From Flavobacteriales bacterium UBA6057 (GTDB taxonomy: Bacteria > Bacteroidota > Bacteroidia > Flavobacteriales_G > Salibacteraceae), in the NCBI GenBank assembly GCA_002428995.1, contig DIYJ01000005.1, positions 344,474 to 408,473 on the forward strand: a stretch of 64,000 nucleotides of DNA. The letters run 5' to 3'. The notes beneath the pieces are model-generated. The model was not told the origin of the DNA. It was given only the letters and a program-made list of their open reading frames with translations, and ran no database searches. Position 1 is the first letter of the stretch, and every line of letters begins with the position of its first letter. Positions 35,497-44,171 of this stretch are shown piece by piece. The translations under genes were made by a program, and so were the position numbers.

Positions 35497-36116
35497 AGGC
35501 TGAAGGCCAGAAGGGCATTAAAGAGTATGTTCAGGATGGCGTGGAAACTCCACAGCGCTACATTGATTTCAAGCGAAACAGTCCGCACAAGGTTGCTGGA
35601 GGCAAACACAATGAGGTTTCCAGAAAAATAGAGCAAAACAGCTGCGCTGAACCAGAAGGCAAAACTTCGGATGAGATTGTGTTCCCTCATTTGATCGAGC
35701 ACCTGTCTGAAATACAAAAGGGCCATGACCAGCAACACGAGCGATTCAAGTGTTCGCACTACCGTGTTGTACTCATAGATGGATTGAAACCAGGTGATCA
35801 CGACCAATTCCACTGCCACAAAGCCACCCATAAAGAGCAGCATCCTTCTCCGGGTCAAAAACTCCAGGAAATAGTGAAACACGAGAAGTAACAAACTGAA
35901 CTCCAGCACAGTATAGAGGTGAAGCAGCGGCAAGGTGTTGATTAGCTCTTCGGTAAAATAGACTGCCAGGTTAATGGTCTCTGAAATCACCGCTATCGCA
36001 ATCAACCACGCTATTATCTGATGCGTTTTTTCGGCCTTCACCGTCCTTCTGTTTGCCAGCAAGCTGGCTGTAGGCAGAAGCACAGAGACTCCGCTGGAAA
36101 TGGCAAGCGCTAGCAC
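35469..36116 (-). CDS. Multispanning membrane protein of the two-component operon
   Basis: 215 residues with about six to seven hydrophobic helices and few charged loops; no family name recognised. GTG start at 36116. It overlaps the kinase gene by 28 nt, so the three genes form one operon. The arrangement suggests that this integral membrane protein is the sensor or accessory subunit for a kinase that lacks a sensor domain. That role is inference from context only. Confidence 0.65.
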   Translation of the reverse strand: MLALAISSGVSVLLPTASLLANRRTVKAEKTHQIIAWLIAIAVISETINLAVYFTEELINTLPLLHLYTVLEFSLLLLVFHYFLEFLTRRRMLLFMGGFVAVELVVITWFQSIYEYNTVVRTLESLVLLVMALLYFRQVLDQMREHNLIRSFAFWFSAAVLLYFSGNLIVFASSNLVRTVSLEINVALWSFHAILNILFNALLAFSLWMKPQTTH

Positions 36117-36121
36117 TTAAA

Positions 36122-37141
36122 TCAGAGGTCGCTCGCGGGATCAAACATTCGGTAACCACGCCCTCCACACATATCAGGACATGGCAGGCTGAAGTCAAGA
36201 ATCCGATTGTTTTCCAGGCCGTCCAGGCTCAGCCAATCGGCATTGGAGTCGCCAGAATCAATGAAATGTGCTCCGATCATCATCAACTTGATCATTCCAG
36301 GGCGCTGGCCAGTTTCGTTGGAATCGAACAGATCGGTGATCCCGAAATACATGCGAATGTTGCAGTCAAGCAGCTCGCTGGAAGCATTGGCAAACTCGTT
36401 GAGGATGTCGTCCCGAGAGAAAAAGTAGGCGCGCGGCCATTGCTCAGGAAGGATATTGAAATCGTATTGCACTTCCTGCCCCTCCTCCATTTCCTTGACA
36501 GTCTTTTGACCTTCCAGTTTACGAATAGGCCCATCCAGCTTCCCCGTATCGGGATTCAACTGACAGGCCTTGTGGTATTCTATCATGTAAGGCAGAATGT
36601 GGTGCCTGTGAAGCTTGTTTCCATCCGCGATGGGATAACCCGGATTCTGATTCCACGGATAGACTTGCTGTGACCACTTCGGGTCGTTGTCCGGATAGCC
36701 GGCCGGATTGAGTGGTGAAAGCGCACGGGGTGTGGAAGACATCGTTTGATCGAAGGCGCGAATGGTATCGGGTTGCAGGGCGACCACATCGTTATGCGTG
36801 ATTTCATGATTTCCGGTGTACAGTACTTTGGCTTCGCAACGAACAGCAAAGAGCTGGAGGTAGCAAGCATCCGCTGCGCCTTCAGCAGGTGGATCAGCAG
36901 GCTTGTAAAGTCCAAAATAGAAACGGATTCCCGCAGAAGGAATGGATGCGCCACTCACCTCGTCTATACGGTCGGCCAACAGCTGTTGAATATCATCTTT
37001 GGCAAAAGTGTAGCAAACAGGGTTTTGAGCCCAAGCATCGGGAGCCTGATTGTTGATGAACGTGTTGTAGTTCCACACCCATCTGCGAGCTCTGTTCATG
37101 TTGATGTTTCCCTCGTTGGAAGGATCAAAAATTCGATTCAC
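36122..37141 (-). CDS. Hypothetical protein with an internal duplication
   Basis: 339 residues, soluble, no signal peptide. Two blocks repeat in the same order: FAKDDIQQLLADRIDE (46-61), GIRFYFGLY (71-79), CYLQLFAVR (93-101); and FSRDDILNEFANASSE (241-256), NIRMYFGIT (261-269), MIKLMMIGA (283-291). The C-terminus holds CPDMCGGRG, a possible metal or disulfide site. The start is GTG at 37141; ATG at 37099 is possible. It ends 5 nt before the membrane/kinase/regulator operon on the same strand, so it may be its first gene. No family recognised. Confidence 0.65.
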   Translation of the reverse strand: MNRIFDPSNEGNINMNRARRWVWNYNTFINNQAPDAWAQNPVCYTFAKDDIQQLLADRIDEVSGASIPSAGIRFYFGLYKPADPPAEGAADACYLQLFAVRCEAKVLYTGNHEITHNDVVALQPDTIRAFDQTMSSTPRALSPLNPAGYPDNDPKWSQQVYPWNQNPGYPIADGNKLHRHHILPYMIEYHKACQLNPDTGKLDGPIRKLEGQKTVKEMEEGQEVQYDFNILPEQWPRAYFFSRDDILNEFANASSELLDCNIRMYFGITDLFDSNETGQRPGMIKLMMIGAHFIDSGDSNADWLSLDGLENNRILDFSLPCPDMCGGRGYRMFDPASDL

Positions 37142-37360
37142 GGTGTTAGGGGTTTTGAGTTAGATGCGGAACAAATTAAGTCAACCAAATCAGCTCAGCA
37201 TCAAGCGGGGTTCTGAAACAGGGGTTTTCACCTGCTGAATCAGTTGAATTCACTCCCGCATAGTAGTACATTCATGAGTAAACACCGGTTCACCTTTCGT
37301 TAACCTTGAGGCAAACTACGCCCGCGTGGAAGGATTTTTATTTGCAGCTTACTTCTTGCC

Positions 37361-38050
37361 GTGAACGAGAATATGAACCAAGTGGAGCGCGGGCCGGATG
37401 GAGGGCCTATCTACACAGAGACCAATCTTGACAATTTTATTGCTGAGCCTTTCAATGCGATTACCGCAGTGGTTTTTCTTGGAATTGCCCTGTTTTGGAT
37501 GTGGCGCTTACGTGGCTCCTATCGGCACTATCTCTTCCTGGCGGTCTCTGCGCCCGTCCTTGCGATTGGAGGTATAGGCGGTACGTTGTATCACGCCTTC
37601 AGGGTGAGCCCCGCTGCCCTGCTGATGGATTGGCTGCCCATCGCCATTCTCTGCGTGGCAGCATCCATTTACTTCCTTTTGAAGTTGGTGGACAAATGGT
37701 ATTGGGGCCTCCTCTACTTCCTGGGATTCTTTGGACTCATCTTTCTGAATTACACCCTTGTGCCGCCTTCCTATGCCATCAATACAGGCTACGCCATGAA
37801 CGGGCTGATGATCCTGATCCCTTTGGTTGGTTTCCTGATCAAAACGCACTGGAAGCATGCGCGCTGGGTAGCGCTGGCTTTGGCGGCCTTTGCACTGGCC
37901 ATCGCCAGCCGCTCGCTTGACAAGGCTGAACTGCTCCCCATAGGAACACACTTCCTATGGCACACCTTCGGTGCGATTGCCTGTCACGCTATGTTCACCT
38001 TTCTGTTCTACGCAGAAAAGCCTGAGTCACAGCAGCCTGAAAAGGCCTGA
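37361..38050 (+). CDS. CREST/alkaline-ceramidase-like membrane protein
   Basis: 229 residues with about seven transmembrane helices. CREST-superfamily features are visible: the N-terminal ETNLDNFIAEPFNAITA (Glu, Asn), GTLYHAF (Ser/Gly...His motif), DWLPI, and the C-terminal GTHFLWHTFGAIACHA with two histidines for the metal site. Members hydrolyse ceramide or related amide lipids; Bacteroidota make sphingo- and sulfonolipids, so an amide-lipid substrate is plausible but unproven. GTG start at 37361 or ATG at 37373. Confidence 0.68.
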   Translation: MNENMNQVERGPDGGPIYTETNLDNFIAEPFNAITAVVFLGIALFWMWRLRGSYRHYLFLAVSAPVLAIGGIGGTLYHAFRVSPAALLMDWLPIAILCVAASIYFLLKLVDKWYWGLLYFLGFFGLIFLNYTLVPPSYAINTGYAMNGLMILIPLVGFLIKTHWKHARWVALALAAFALAIASRSLDKAELLPIGTHFLWHTFGAIACHAMFTFLFYAEKPESQQPEKA

Positions 38051-38067
38051 AGGCGGAATGAGATCAA

Positions 38068-38547
38068 CTAGCGAGTTCGCTTGAGCGTGTAGGAAAAGCC
38101 ATTGTTGTCAGCAGAGCGAGGCCCCTTGATGGATATGACGAGTGTAGAATCACTCTGGCGCTGGTAGAGAATGCGAGAGGGAAAGTCGTGTTCTGGGTTT
38201 TCGAAGGTCCATTCCTTCTCTTCTGAATCATATGAACCTGCAAACAAAATGGGCGGACGCCCCTCCAAGACAGCTATGTAAGAGTAATTGTCCTGGTGTT
38301 CTTCCAGGTAGAGGCGTTCAGCAAACACCGTATCCCCTTCCTCGATCTCCATGCCCGTTCCTTCAAAACGATGTTTCTCCCAGGACCAAGTTTCAATCAC
38401 CGTACGTCCGTCAAATTCTCCCTTCCACTTTCCTGATATCCAACGAAACTCATCGCGAAACTGGTTTTTCCGGGGTTCTTCACATCCTGCAAAGAGGACA
38501 ACAGCAATAAGGGCCCCAACGAGTTGGGGTTTAAAAATGGGTGGCAT
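38068..38547 (-). CDS. DUF6265 lipoprotein
   Basis: 159 residues from the ATG at 38547, chosen because it begins a short lipoprotein signal ending LFAGC; the longer frame would run into the fmt promoter. The mature part FRWISGKWKGEFDGRTVIETWSW fits DUF6265, a small beta-barrel family of unknown function, with FENPEHDFPSRILYQ near the end. Divergent from fmt. Confidence 0.75.
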   Translation of the reverse strand: MPPIFKPQLVGALIAVVLFAGCEEPRKNQFRDEFRWISGKWKGEFDGRTVIETWSWEKHRFEGTGMEIEEGDTVFAERLYLEEHQDNYSYIAVLEGRPPILFAGSYDSEEKEWTFENPEHDFPSRILYQRQSDSTLVISIKGPRSADNNGFSYTLKRTR

Positions 38548-38588
38548 ATTCTCAAAGCTATATAATCCCTTCGTCTTCGCGAAGCCCA

Positions 38589-38596
38589 TACTTTTG
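38589..38596 (+). promoter_or_regulatory. -7 element TACTTTTG abutting the fmt start
   Basis: A perfect TAnnTTTG followed by AACCG and ATG at 38602. Confidence 0.55.
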
Positions 38597-38601
38597 AACC
38601 G

Positions 38602-39552
38602 ATGAAAAGACTACGAATCGTGTTTTTTGGCACCCCTGATTTTGCGGTGGCCTCGTTAGAAGCTTTAGTCAATGCATCGTTTGATGTAGTGGGTGTGGTT
38701 ACTGCTCCTGACAAACCTGCCGGACGCGGCCATAAACTTCAGGCGCCTCCGGTGAAGGTATTTGCTGAACAGCACGGCATCAAGGTGTTGCAACCACCTC
38801 GGTTGAAGGCTGAAGAGTTCATTGATGAGCTAAGACGCTTGAAAGCGGATTTGCAGATTGTGGTGGCTTTCCGCATGCTTCCCGAAGTGGTGTGGAACAT
38901 GCCTGAACTTGGGACTTACAACGTGCACGCTTCTCTTTTACCCGACTACCGCGGAGCAGCTCCCATCAATTGGGCCATCATCCGCGGAGAAAAGAAAACC
39001 GGAGTAACCACCTTTAAGCTGAAGCACGAAATCGATACCGGGAACACCTTGCTACAGGCGGCTATTGCCATTGAACCGAACGACACCGCAGGGTCATTGC
39101 ATGACAAGCTGATGGCGCTAGGAGCTGAAACCCTGGTGAAAAGCGTCAAGCTCATAGCCGAGGGCAATACCGAACTGAAACCGCAACCCGAACAAGCCCA
39201 GGAAAAGCACGCTCCGAAGATCTTCAAGGAAGACTGCCGCATCCACTGGAATCAAACAGCACAGGAGGTGCACGACTTTGTAAGAGGTATGGCTCCCTTC
39301 CCTGGTGCTTTCACAGACGTGGATGTTTCGGGAGTTACGCAGAAATGGAAAATCGCGGGCACTGCCCTATCGGGCGAAAAGGCTGATGGTCCAGGCCTGA
39401 TCAGAATTCGGGAGCATCAACTCCAGATCAGTACACAGGATGAATGGCTGGATATAAAAACAATTCAGGCGCCTGGTAAGAAGCGCCTGAATACGGATGA
39501 GTTTCTTCGTGGGGCTCGGTTCGAGCCCGACAGCCTTAAGATTATTGCTTAA
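38602..39552 (+). CDS. fmt: Methionyl-tRNA formyltransferase
   Basis: 316 residues, full length. FFGTPDFAVASLEAL at the start, ASLLPDYRGAAPINWAII (catalytic Asn/His region), and a C-terminal tRNA-binding domain (FVRGMAPFPGAFTDV). Formylates initiator tRNA. The def gene is not adjacent. A -7 box lies 5 nt from the ATG, implying a leaderless mRNA. The 3' end overlaps the convergent PDZ gene by 11 nt. Confidence 0.96.
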   Translation: MKRLRIVFFGTPDFAVASLEALVNASFDVVGVVTAPDKPAGRGHKLQAPPVKVFAEQHGIKVLQPPRLKAEEFIDELRRLKADLQIVVAFRMLPEVVWNMPELGTYNVHASLLPDYRGAAPINWAIIRGEKKTGVTTFKLKHEIDTGNTLLQAAIAIEPNDTAGSLHDKLMALGAETLVKSVKLIAEGNTELKPQPEQAQEKHAPKIFKEDCRIHWNQTAQEVHDFVRGMAPFPGAFTDVDVSGVTQKWKIAGTALSGEKADGPGLIRIREHQLQISTQDEWLDIKTIQAPGKKRLNTDEFLRGARFEPDSLKIIA

Positions 39553-41341
39553 TCAATCGCGCTACGTTCCCTTTTCCCTTCTGGGAAATGGAGATAAAGT
39601 AAACGCCTGCCGGCTCGGCAGAAAGATCGAGCTCACCTGAGTAGAGGCCCCGGAAACCATTGATCTCCTCGTCATAGACTTTGCGACCGTTTCCATCAAA
39701 CACCATGATGGTGAGATCACCTTCATTCGGCAATTCAAACTTGAGCTTTACAGGGCCTTCCGTAGGGTTTGGAGAGTAGCTCATAGACTGCACTTCCAAC
39801 GAGTTTTCTGAATCGAGCTCCTCACCGGATTTAGCACTCAGCTCTTCAATGTCAGCGCCTTCCACCTTCATGCTCATGCGAATGAGTTTACCACCGCCAT
39901 CTTCTGTAATCTTTTCCAGTTTGTGCTGGTAGTGATCGGCCTTGCTTCCTATGTCCCCTACTACTCTTTTTTTCTTTCCATCACGCTCGTACTGAACGTT
40001 GATGGGTTCTCCAACCTCCATCTTGCCAACCTCCTGAACCAATTCGCCTACGTCACTGATCTTTTCTCCGTTGATTTTAAGGATTTCATCTCCTTCTTTC
40101 AGACCAATGGCCTCAGCTGTTCCTCCTTCAAAAATTTCGGTGATCTCCACTCCTTTTTTATCGCGATTGCTGATCATCACTCCGAGGAACGGCTTTTTCT
40201 GCATCGCCTTTGAACTGGCCAGTTCTTCAAACTGCATCATTGATCGAGCCTTATGACTGCGCTTAACGCGGGCTCGATCATGATGGCGGTGGTGGCGGTG
40301 GTGATTGTTTCTTCCTTCAAAAAAGTCGTTGGACCTGCCTGAGTTTCTAGTACCAAGGGTGGCATTCACCTTTTGTGCTTCACCATCGCGGATGATGTCA
40401 ATGACCACTTCATCGCCCGCTTCGTGAGCAACAATTTCTCGCGTCAGTTCAGCATGTGACCGTACAGGCTCACCGTCAAACAATGTAACGATGTCACCTT
40501 GTTGCAAACCAGCGGCTTCGGCTCCCGTGCCATCTACAATGGTGTTGAGTTTCACTCCCATTGGTTCTCCTTCATCATCGTAGTGTGCACCACTGATAAC
40601 TCCGAGGAAGGGACGACTACTGGTTTCGAAAATGCTATTGTTATTGGATGGCGTACTCTGCTCTCCTAACGCTATATCTTCAGATTGAGCTTTTCCATCG
40701 CGGATGTATTCCACTCTTACCTTTTCTCCGATTTTGTGCGATTGAATCACTTCTACGGTTTCAGAATAATTAGAGACCTCTTCACCACCGATGGAAGTAA
40801 TGACGTCTCCCCTTTGCAGGCCATGTGCCTCTGCAGCACCACCGCTCACCAAACTGGTGATTTTCACTCCTCCATCTACATCCAACTCCTCCATCTCACC
40901 TTCATTGATGGGTTCGAGAAACACCCCTAAATAAGGTCTGGACTCAGACTCGAATCCCTGACCCAGTCCGTCAAAATCAAAATTGTAGTTGAAACGATAG
41001 AGCTGCTCCTGTGGCGGTCTCATTCTCTCATTCACATTCCTACGAATGGTGATTTGCAGGTCCGTTTCTTCGATGTCGCGAACGGCCTCTTCGAGGATCA
41101 TCTCAATCTCTTCTACCATTTCATCCAGCTGACCGTTGATGCTCTCCTTGTTGAGTTCCAGTTCCTGAATGGAACGGCTGGTCTTACCATCTTCTGTGAT
41201 CTCGACCTCTACTTTAACGGTTTTCTTGGTTTCATTGGAAGGTGGCTCCGATTCCTGCGCCTGGGCAATTACAGCCAAGCCAAAAACGAGCACAATGAGC
41301 ATGGATGCTTCTGCAATCCAGTGGGTATAGGTTTTTTTCAT
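39542..41341 (-). CDS. Triple-PDZ protein with T9SS sorting domain
   Basis: 599 residues. Signal peptide 1-28, a coiled-coil-prone acidic region (40-95), PDZ domains at about 136-220, 243-326 and 383-463 (GLQRGDVITSIGG, GLQQGDIVTLFDG, GLKEGDEILKING), a His/Arg-rich linker (346-366, with NNHHRHHRHH), and a C-terminal type A T9SS sorting domain (YSPNPTEGPVKLKFEL to ARLIKQ). There is no protease domain, unlike HtrA or CtpA proteins. It is probably exported to the surface, where PDZ domains would bind C-termini or peptides, and the His cluster could bind metal. -7 TACATTTG lies upstream at 41362-41369. Confidence 0.85.
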   Translation of the reverse strand: MKKTYTHWIAEASMLIVLVFGLAVIAQAQESEPPSNETKKTVKVEVEITEDGKTSRSIQELELNKESINGQLDEMVEEIEMILEEAVRDIEETDLQITIRRNVNERMRPPQEQLYRFNYNFDFDGLGQGFESESRPYLGVFLEPINEGEMEELDVDGGVKITSLVSGGAAEAHGLQRGDVITSIGGEEVSNYSETVEVIQSHKIGEKVRVEYIRDGKAQSEDIALGEQSTPSNNNSIFETSSRPFLGVISGAHYDDEGEPMGVKLNTIVDGTGAEAAGLQQGDIVTLFDGEPVRSHAELTREIVAHEAGDEVVIDIIRDGEAQKVNATLGTRNSGRSNDFFEGRNNHHRHHRHHDRARVKRSHKARSMMQFEELASSKAMQKKPFLGVMISNRDKKGVEITEIFEGGTAEAIGLKEGDEILKINGEKISDVGELVQEVGKMEVGEPINVQYERDGKKKRVVGDIGSKADHYQHKLEKITEDGGGKLIRMSMKVEGADIEELSAKSGEELDSENSLEVQSMSYSPNPTEGPVKLKFELPNEGDLTIMVFDGNGRKVYDEEINGFRGLYSGELDLSAEPAGVYFISISQKGKGNVARLIKQ

Positions 41342-41361
41342 AGTTGAGTGGTTTTGCTTCT

Positions 41362-41369
41362 CAAATGTA
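41362..41369 (-). promoter_or_regulatory. -7 element TACATTTG of the PDZ protein gene
   Basis: A perfect TAnnTTTG on the minus strand, about 20 nt before the ATG at 41341. Confidence 0.55.
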
Positions 41370-41476
41370 GAGGAGAAGGCTACCGGGGAAAAGTTAAAAG
41401 CCGTTGGAAAGTGTTAAGGGCTGTGAATCGGGTGATATGCGCAAAACCTTTCAGCGCCCGTCATTGTTTGGCTTGC

Positions 41477-42079
41477 ATGAAAATCACCATCATCATCGGA
41501 AGCATTATTCTGGTACTCGCTATCGTGTTCCAAGGCTGGACTTATATGAGTACCAAAAAGACAGAAACGCAGCGCTATGAAGTCCTCGAGTCTGAAGGCG
41601 CATTTGAGATTCGATTCTATCCGGAAGCCATCATGATCACCTCTTCCAGACCAAATGCCGGATACAAGGAGAGTTCAGGCAGCCTGTTCAGAACACTTGC
41701 AGGCTACATCTTTGGCGGAAATCAGGAGCAGGAGAAGATCGCAATGACAAGTCCGGTACACATGAGCTTTCAGGACAGTATTTCATCCATGAGCTTTGTG
41801 ATGCCGGCCGAATACAAGCTGGAAGATCTCCCCAAGCCAGCAGAAGGCAGCGACATTGACATTCATACCACAGATTCTGAGATACTGGCCACGCTGCGCT
41901 TCGGAGGTTTCACCAACGATGAATTGCTTCGCGAAAAAACAGAGGAGCTAAAAACCATGCTGGAAGACCGAGGCATCTCCACCGCTGGAGACTTCAGGTA
42001 CCTGGGATACAATCCCCCTTACCAAATAGTAGGAAGGCGAAACGAAGTCGTTGTGCCTATTCAGTATCAGCGTTCCTGA
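41477..42079 (+). CDS. SOUL/HBP-family haem-binding protein
   Basis: 200 residues from ATG 41477; the frame extends upstream but that part is not protein-like and covers the promoter of the divergent gene. An N-terminal signal anchor (KITIIIGSIILVLAIVF) is followed by the SOUL domain: YEVLESEGAFEIRFYPEA, IAMTSPVHMSF, FVMPAEYKLEDLPKP, RYLGYNPPYQ. Members bind haem or tetrapyrroles; physiological role in bacteria unknown. Confidence 0.88.
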   Translation: MKITIIIGSIILVLAIVFQGWTYMSTKKTETQRYEVLESEGAFEIRFYPEAIMITSSRPNAGYKESSGSLFRTLAGYIFGGNQEQEKIAMTSPVHMSFQDSISSMSFVMPAEYKLEDLPKPAEGSDIDIHTTDSEILATLRFGGFTNDELLREKTEELKTMLEDRGISTAGDFRYLGYNPPYQIVGRRNEVVVPIQYQRS

Positions 42080-42086
42080 GCGCTAG

Positions 42087-43757
42087 CTAGGCTTTTCTCA
42101 CCCGAATCTTTCGTCCCTTGAACTGAAGTCCATCCAGAGATCTGGCAAAAGAACCAGACTTCTGCTCTTTCACATCGATGTAAGACTGCTGTCCCTGCAT
42201 ATCGATGCGGCCGATGTACTTGCTTCTCACTCCGCTCGAATCGCATAAGATTCTGAGCAGATCGCCTTTTCTGAGCTTATCCGCCTTTCCTAAGTTCACC
42301 GAAAAGCGCTGCATTCCTTTTTCTACAGAGCCACCGCCACGACTGGGTTTACCTCCATAAGGCTTTCCTGAATCTTCCGTCCTCCGGCCTCTGTGACCTG
42401 GAGCCCGGGAATCGCGTTCTCCACCTCTGCCCTTTCTTGGCTCGGCATTCAAGTCCCGACCGCTGGTTTTTAATCCTTGCATGGAGTGCGCCAGCCAGAG
42501 CGCCAGAAGGTCATCCTTGGTCAGGTGCTCCACCTGCTCCTGGAAGGCTGGCAACCAGTTGCTGACCTCATGATCCACATCCGATGCCAGCAAGCCATCC
42601 AGTTCATTCTGCACCTTCTTCATGATCACTTCCTGCGCCTGCGGGATCTTCATCAAAGACATGGTGATGCCCAACTGCTTCTCGATCCATCGCGGCTTCC
42701 CGCTGATTTCAGGGGCAATAAAAGCGATGGCTACACCCTTTTTACCAGCGCGCGCAGTACGTCCGCTGCGGTGGGTATAAAACGCCAGATCATCGGGCAA
42801 CTCATAGTGAATGACGTGGGTAAGATTATCTACATCAATGCCGCGCGCAGCCACGTCCGTAGCCGCCAACAATCGCGTTCTGCCCGCTTTGAAGCGCTTC
42901 ATCACCGCATCGCGCTGGGCCTGACTCAGGTCACCGTGAATGGCTTCTACGTTGTAACCATTTTCGCCCATACTAGCCGCCAGTCGCTGCGTATCGATCT
43001 TCGTTCGGCAGAAAATCACCGCATACATTTCCTGCGAAGCATCTACGAGTCGCTGCAGGGCTTCCACCCGATCTCCACGCCTTACCAGGGCGTAGTAATG
43101 CTCAATGTTTTGGTTGACCCGCTGCGAAGTCTTCACACTCACCTCTACCGGGTTGTCCATGTAGCGATGAACGATGTCGCGAATGTCAGGAGGCATGGTA
43201 GCTGAAAACAGCCAAGTGTTTTTGCTGCCGTGGGTTTTGGAAAGGATCTTATCGATGTCCTCCTTGAATCCCATGTTCAACATCTCATCGGCTTCATCCA
43301 AAATCACGATTCGCGCCTCTTCCAGAGAAATCGCTTTGCGATTGATCAGATCGAGGAGCCTTCCCGGAGTGGCAACCACGATTTGAGGCTTCTGCCGCTT
43401 GAGGTCACGCATTTGGTTGGTAATCGCAGCACCACCGTACACCACATTGACGTTGATGCGGGGCTTGTGCTTGGCGAATTCTTTCAAGGCGACCTGAATT
43501 TGCTGTGCAAGCTCTCGTGTTGGAGACATGATCACAGCCTGGATCACGGGAACAGTGGGATCTACGATGTCGAGCAATGGCAAACCGAAGGCGGCTGTTT
43601 TGCCCGTACCTGTTTGTGCGAGACCCAGAAAGTCTTTCGGAGACTCCAAAAGATGAGGAATGGCTTCCTGCTGAATCTGTGTGGGAGATGTGATTCCTTT
43701 TTCGGAAAGGGCTTTCACGAGTTCGTCACTCAGCCCTAATTGATCAAACGTTTGCAA
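42087..43757 (-). CDS. DEAD-box RNA helicase (DeaD/CshA-like)
   Basis: 556 residues from TTG 43757. Q motif FDQLGLSDELVKAL, Walker A AQTGTGKT, Walker B DEAD, SAT motif, and helicase-C HRSGRTARAGKKG are all present. After an Arg/Gly-rich linker comes a DbpA-type RNA-binding domain (RKGDLLRILCDSSGVRSKYIG). Unwinds structured RNA in ribosome assembly and decay. An upstream in-frame GTG at 43817 would add 20 residues, but the TACCTTTG -7 element at 43787-43794 lies inside that extension, so the downstream TTG is preferred. Confidence 0.9.
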   Translation of the reverse strand: MQTFDQLGLSDELVKALSEKGITSPTQIQQEAIPHLLESPKDFLGLAQTGTGKTAAFGLPLLDIVDPTVPVIQAVIMSPTRELAQQIQVALKEFAKHKPRINVNVVYGGAAITNQMRDLKRQKPQIVVATPGRLLDLINRKAISLEEARIVILDEADEMLNMGFKEDIDKILSKTHGSKNTWLFSATMPPDIRDIVHRYMDNPVEVSVKTSQRVNQNIEHYYALVRRGDRVEALQRLVDASQEMYAVIFCRTKIDTQRLAASMGENGYNVEAIHGDLSQAQRDAVMKRFKAGRTRLLAATDVAARGIDVDNLTHVIHYELPDDLAFYTHRSGRTARAGKKGVAIAFIAPEISGKPRWIEKQLGITMSLMKIPQAQEVIMKKVQNELDGLLASDVDHEVSNWLPAFQEQVEHLTKDDLLALWLAHSMQGLKTSGRDLNAEPRKGRGGERDSRAPGHRGRRTEDSGKPYGGKPSRGGGSVEKGMQRFSVNLGKADKLRKGDLLRILCDSSGVRSKYIGRIDMQGQQSYIDVKEQKSGSFARSLDGLQFKGRKIRVRKA

Positions 43758-43786
43758 TGAAGAGTGTTGTTCGTTTTTGGAAGCTG

Positions 43787-43794
43787 CAAAGGTA
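43787..43794 (-). promoter_or_regulatory. -7 element TACCTTTG of the DEAD-box gene
   Basis: A perfect TAnnTTTG on the minus strand, identical to that of valS. It decides the start of the helicase in favour of TTG 43757. Confidence 0.5.
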
Positions 43795-43949
43795 GAGCTA
43801 TTTAAGGGCTGGATCACCGTGGCGCTATGTTTTCGATGATGGACGGCTTATGAGCTGTCAGCTTTGGACTATAAGCCATCAGTCCAGCGAGTGCCAAACC
43901 ACAACTTCAATATCAACCTCAAATGCAAAAAGAGCAAGCCAGATCTGGG

Positions 43950-43991
43950 CCTATTGCCTATTGCCTATTGCCTATTGCCTATTGCCTATTG
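43950..43991. repeat. Heptanucleotide tandem array, CCTATTG x6
   Basis: Six perfect copies of a 7-bp unit. Flanked by A/C-rich segments related to those at 6302-6432. Confidence 0.95.
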
Positions 43992-44056
43992 CCCAAAAAG
44001 TTCAAACTCAAGTACAAACGCAAATACAAAAAGAGCAGCCCCAAGTACCCCTGCTA

Positions 44057-44084
44057 CTGATAGCTGATAGCTGATAGCTGATAG
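44057..44084. repeat. Heptanucleotide tandem array, CTGATAG x4
   Basis: Four perfect copies of a 7-bp unit different from CCTATTG, 65 nt further on. The same word occurs once intact beside the repeats at 6436. Confidence 0.95.
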
Positions 44085-44171
44085 CCAAAAAACAAATCTG
44101 ACACCCTACTCTTAATATCTTCAATCATCTCCTCTTCAAGCTGTGCTTTTCGTCAGTTCTTTTACGTGCTC

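Larger units (their letters stand above)
43818..44165. other. Repeat-rich intergenic region
   Basis: 348 nt without a gene. From left to right: a degenerate CTGTCAG/CTATAAG segment (43855-43880), an A/C-rich stretch (43903-43940), the CCTATTG array, a second A/C-rich stretch (43997-44040), and the CTGATAG array. The two A/C-rich stretches and the CTGATAG words resemble the repeat block at 6302-6449. Short plus-strand frames over the arrays encode only the repeats. Confidence 0.7.

Noticed and set aside
39510..39535. tRNA-like ggttcgagcc T-loop word
   Set aside because: It lies inside fmt and no cloverleaf can be drawn around it; no tRNA was found in the window.
42477..43205. 242-codon plus-strand frame
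   Set aside because: Antisense to the DEAD-box helicase core.
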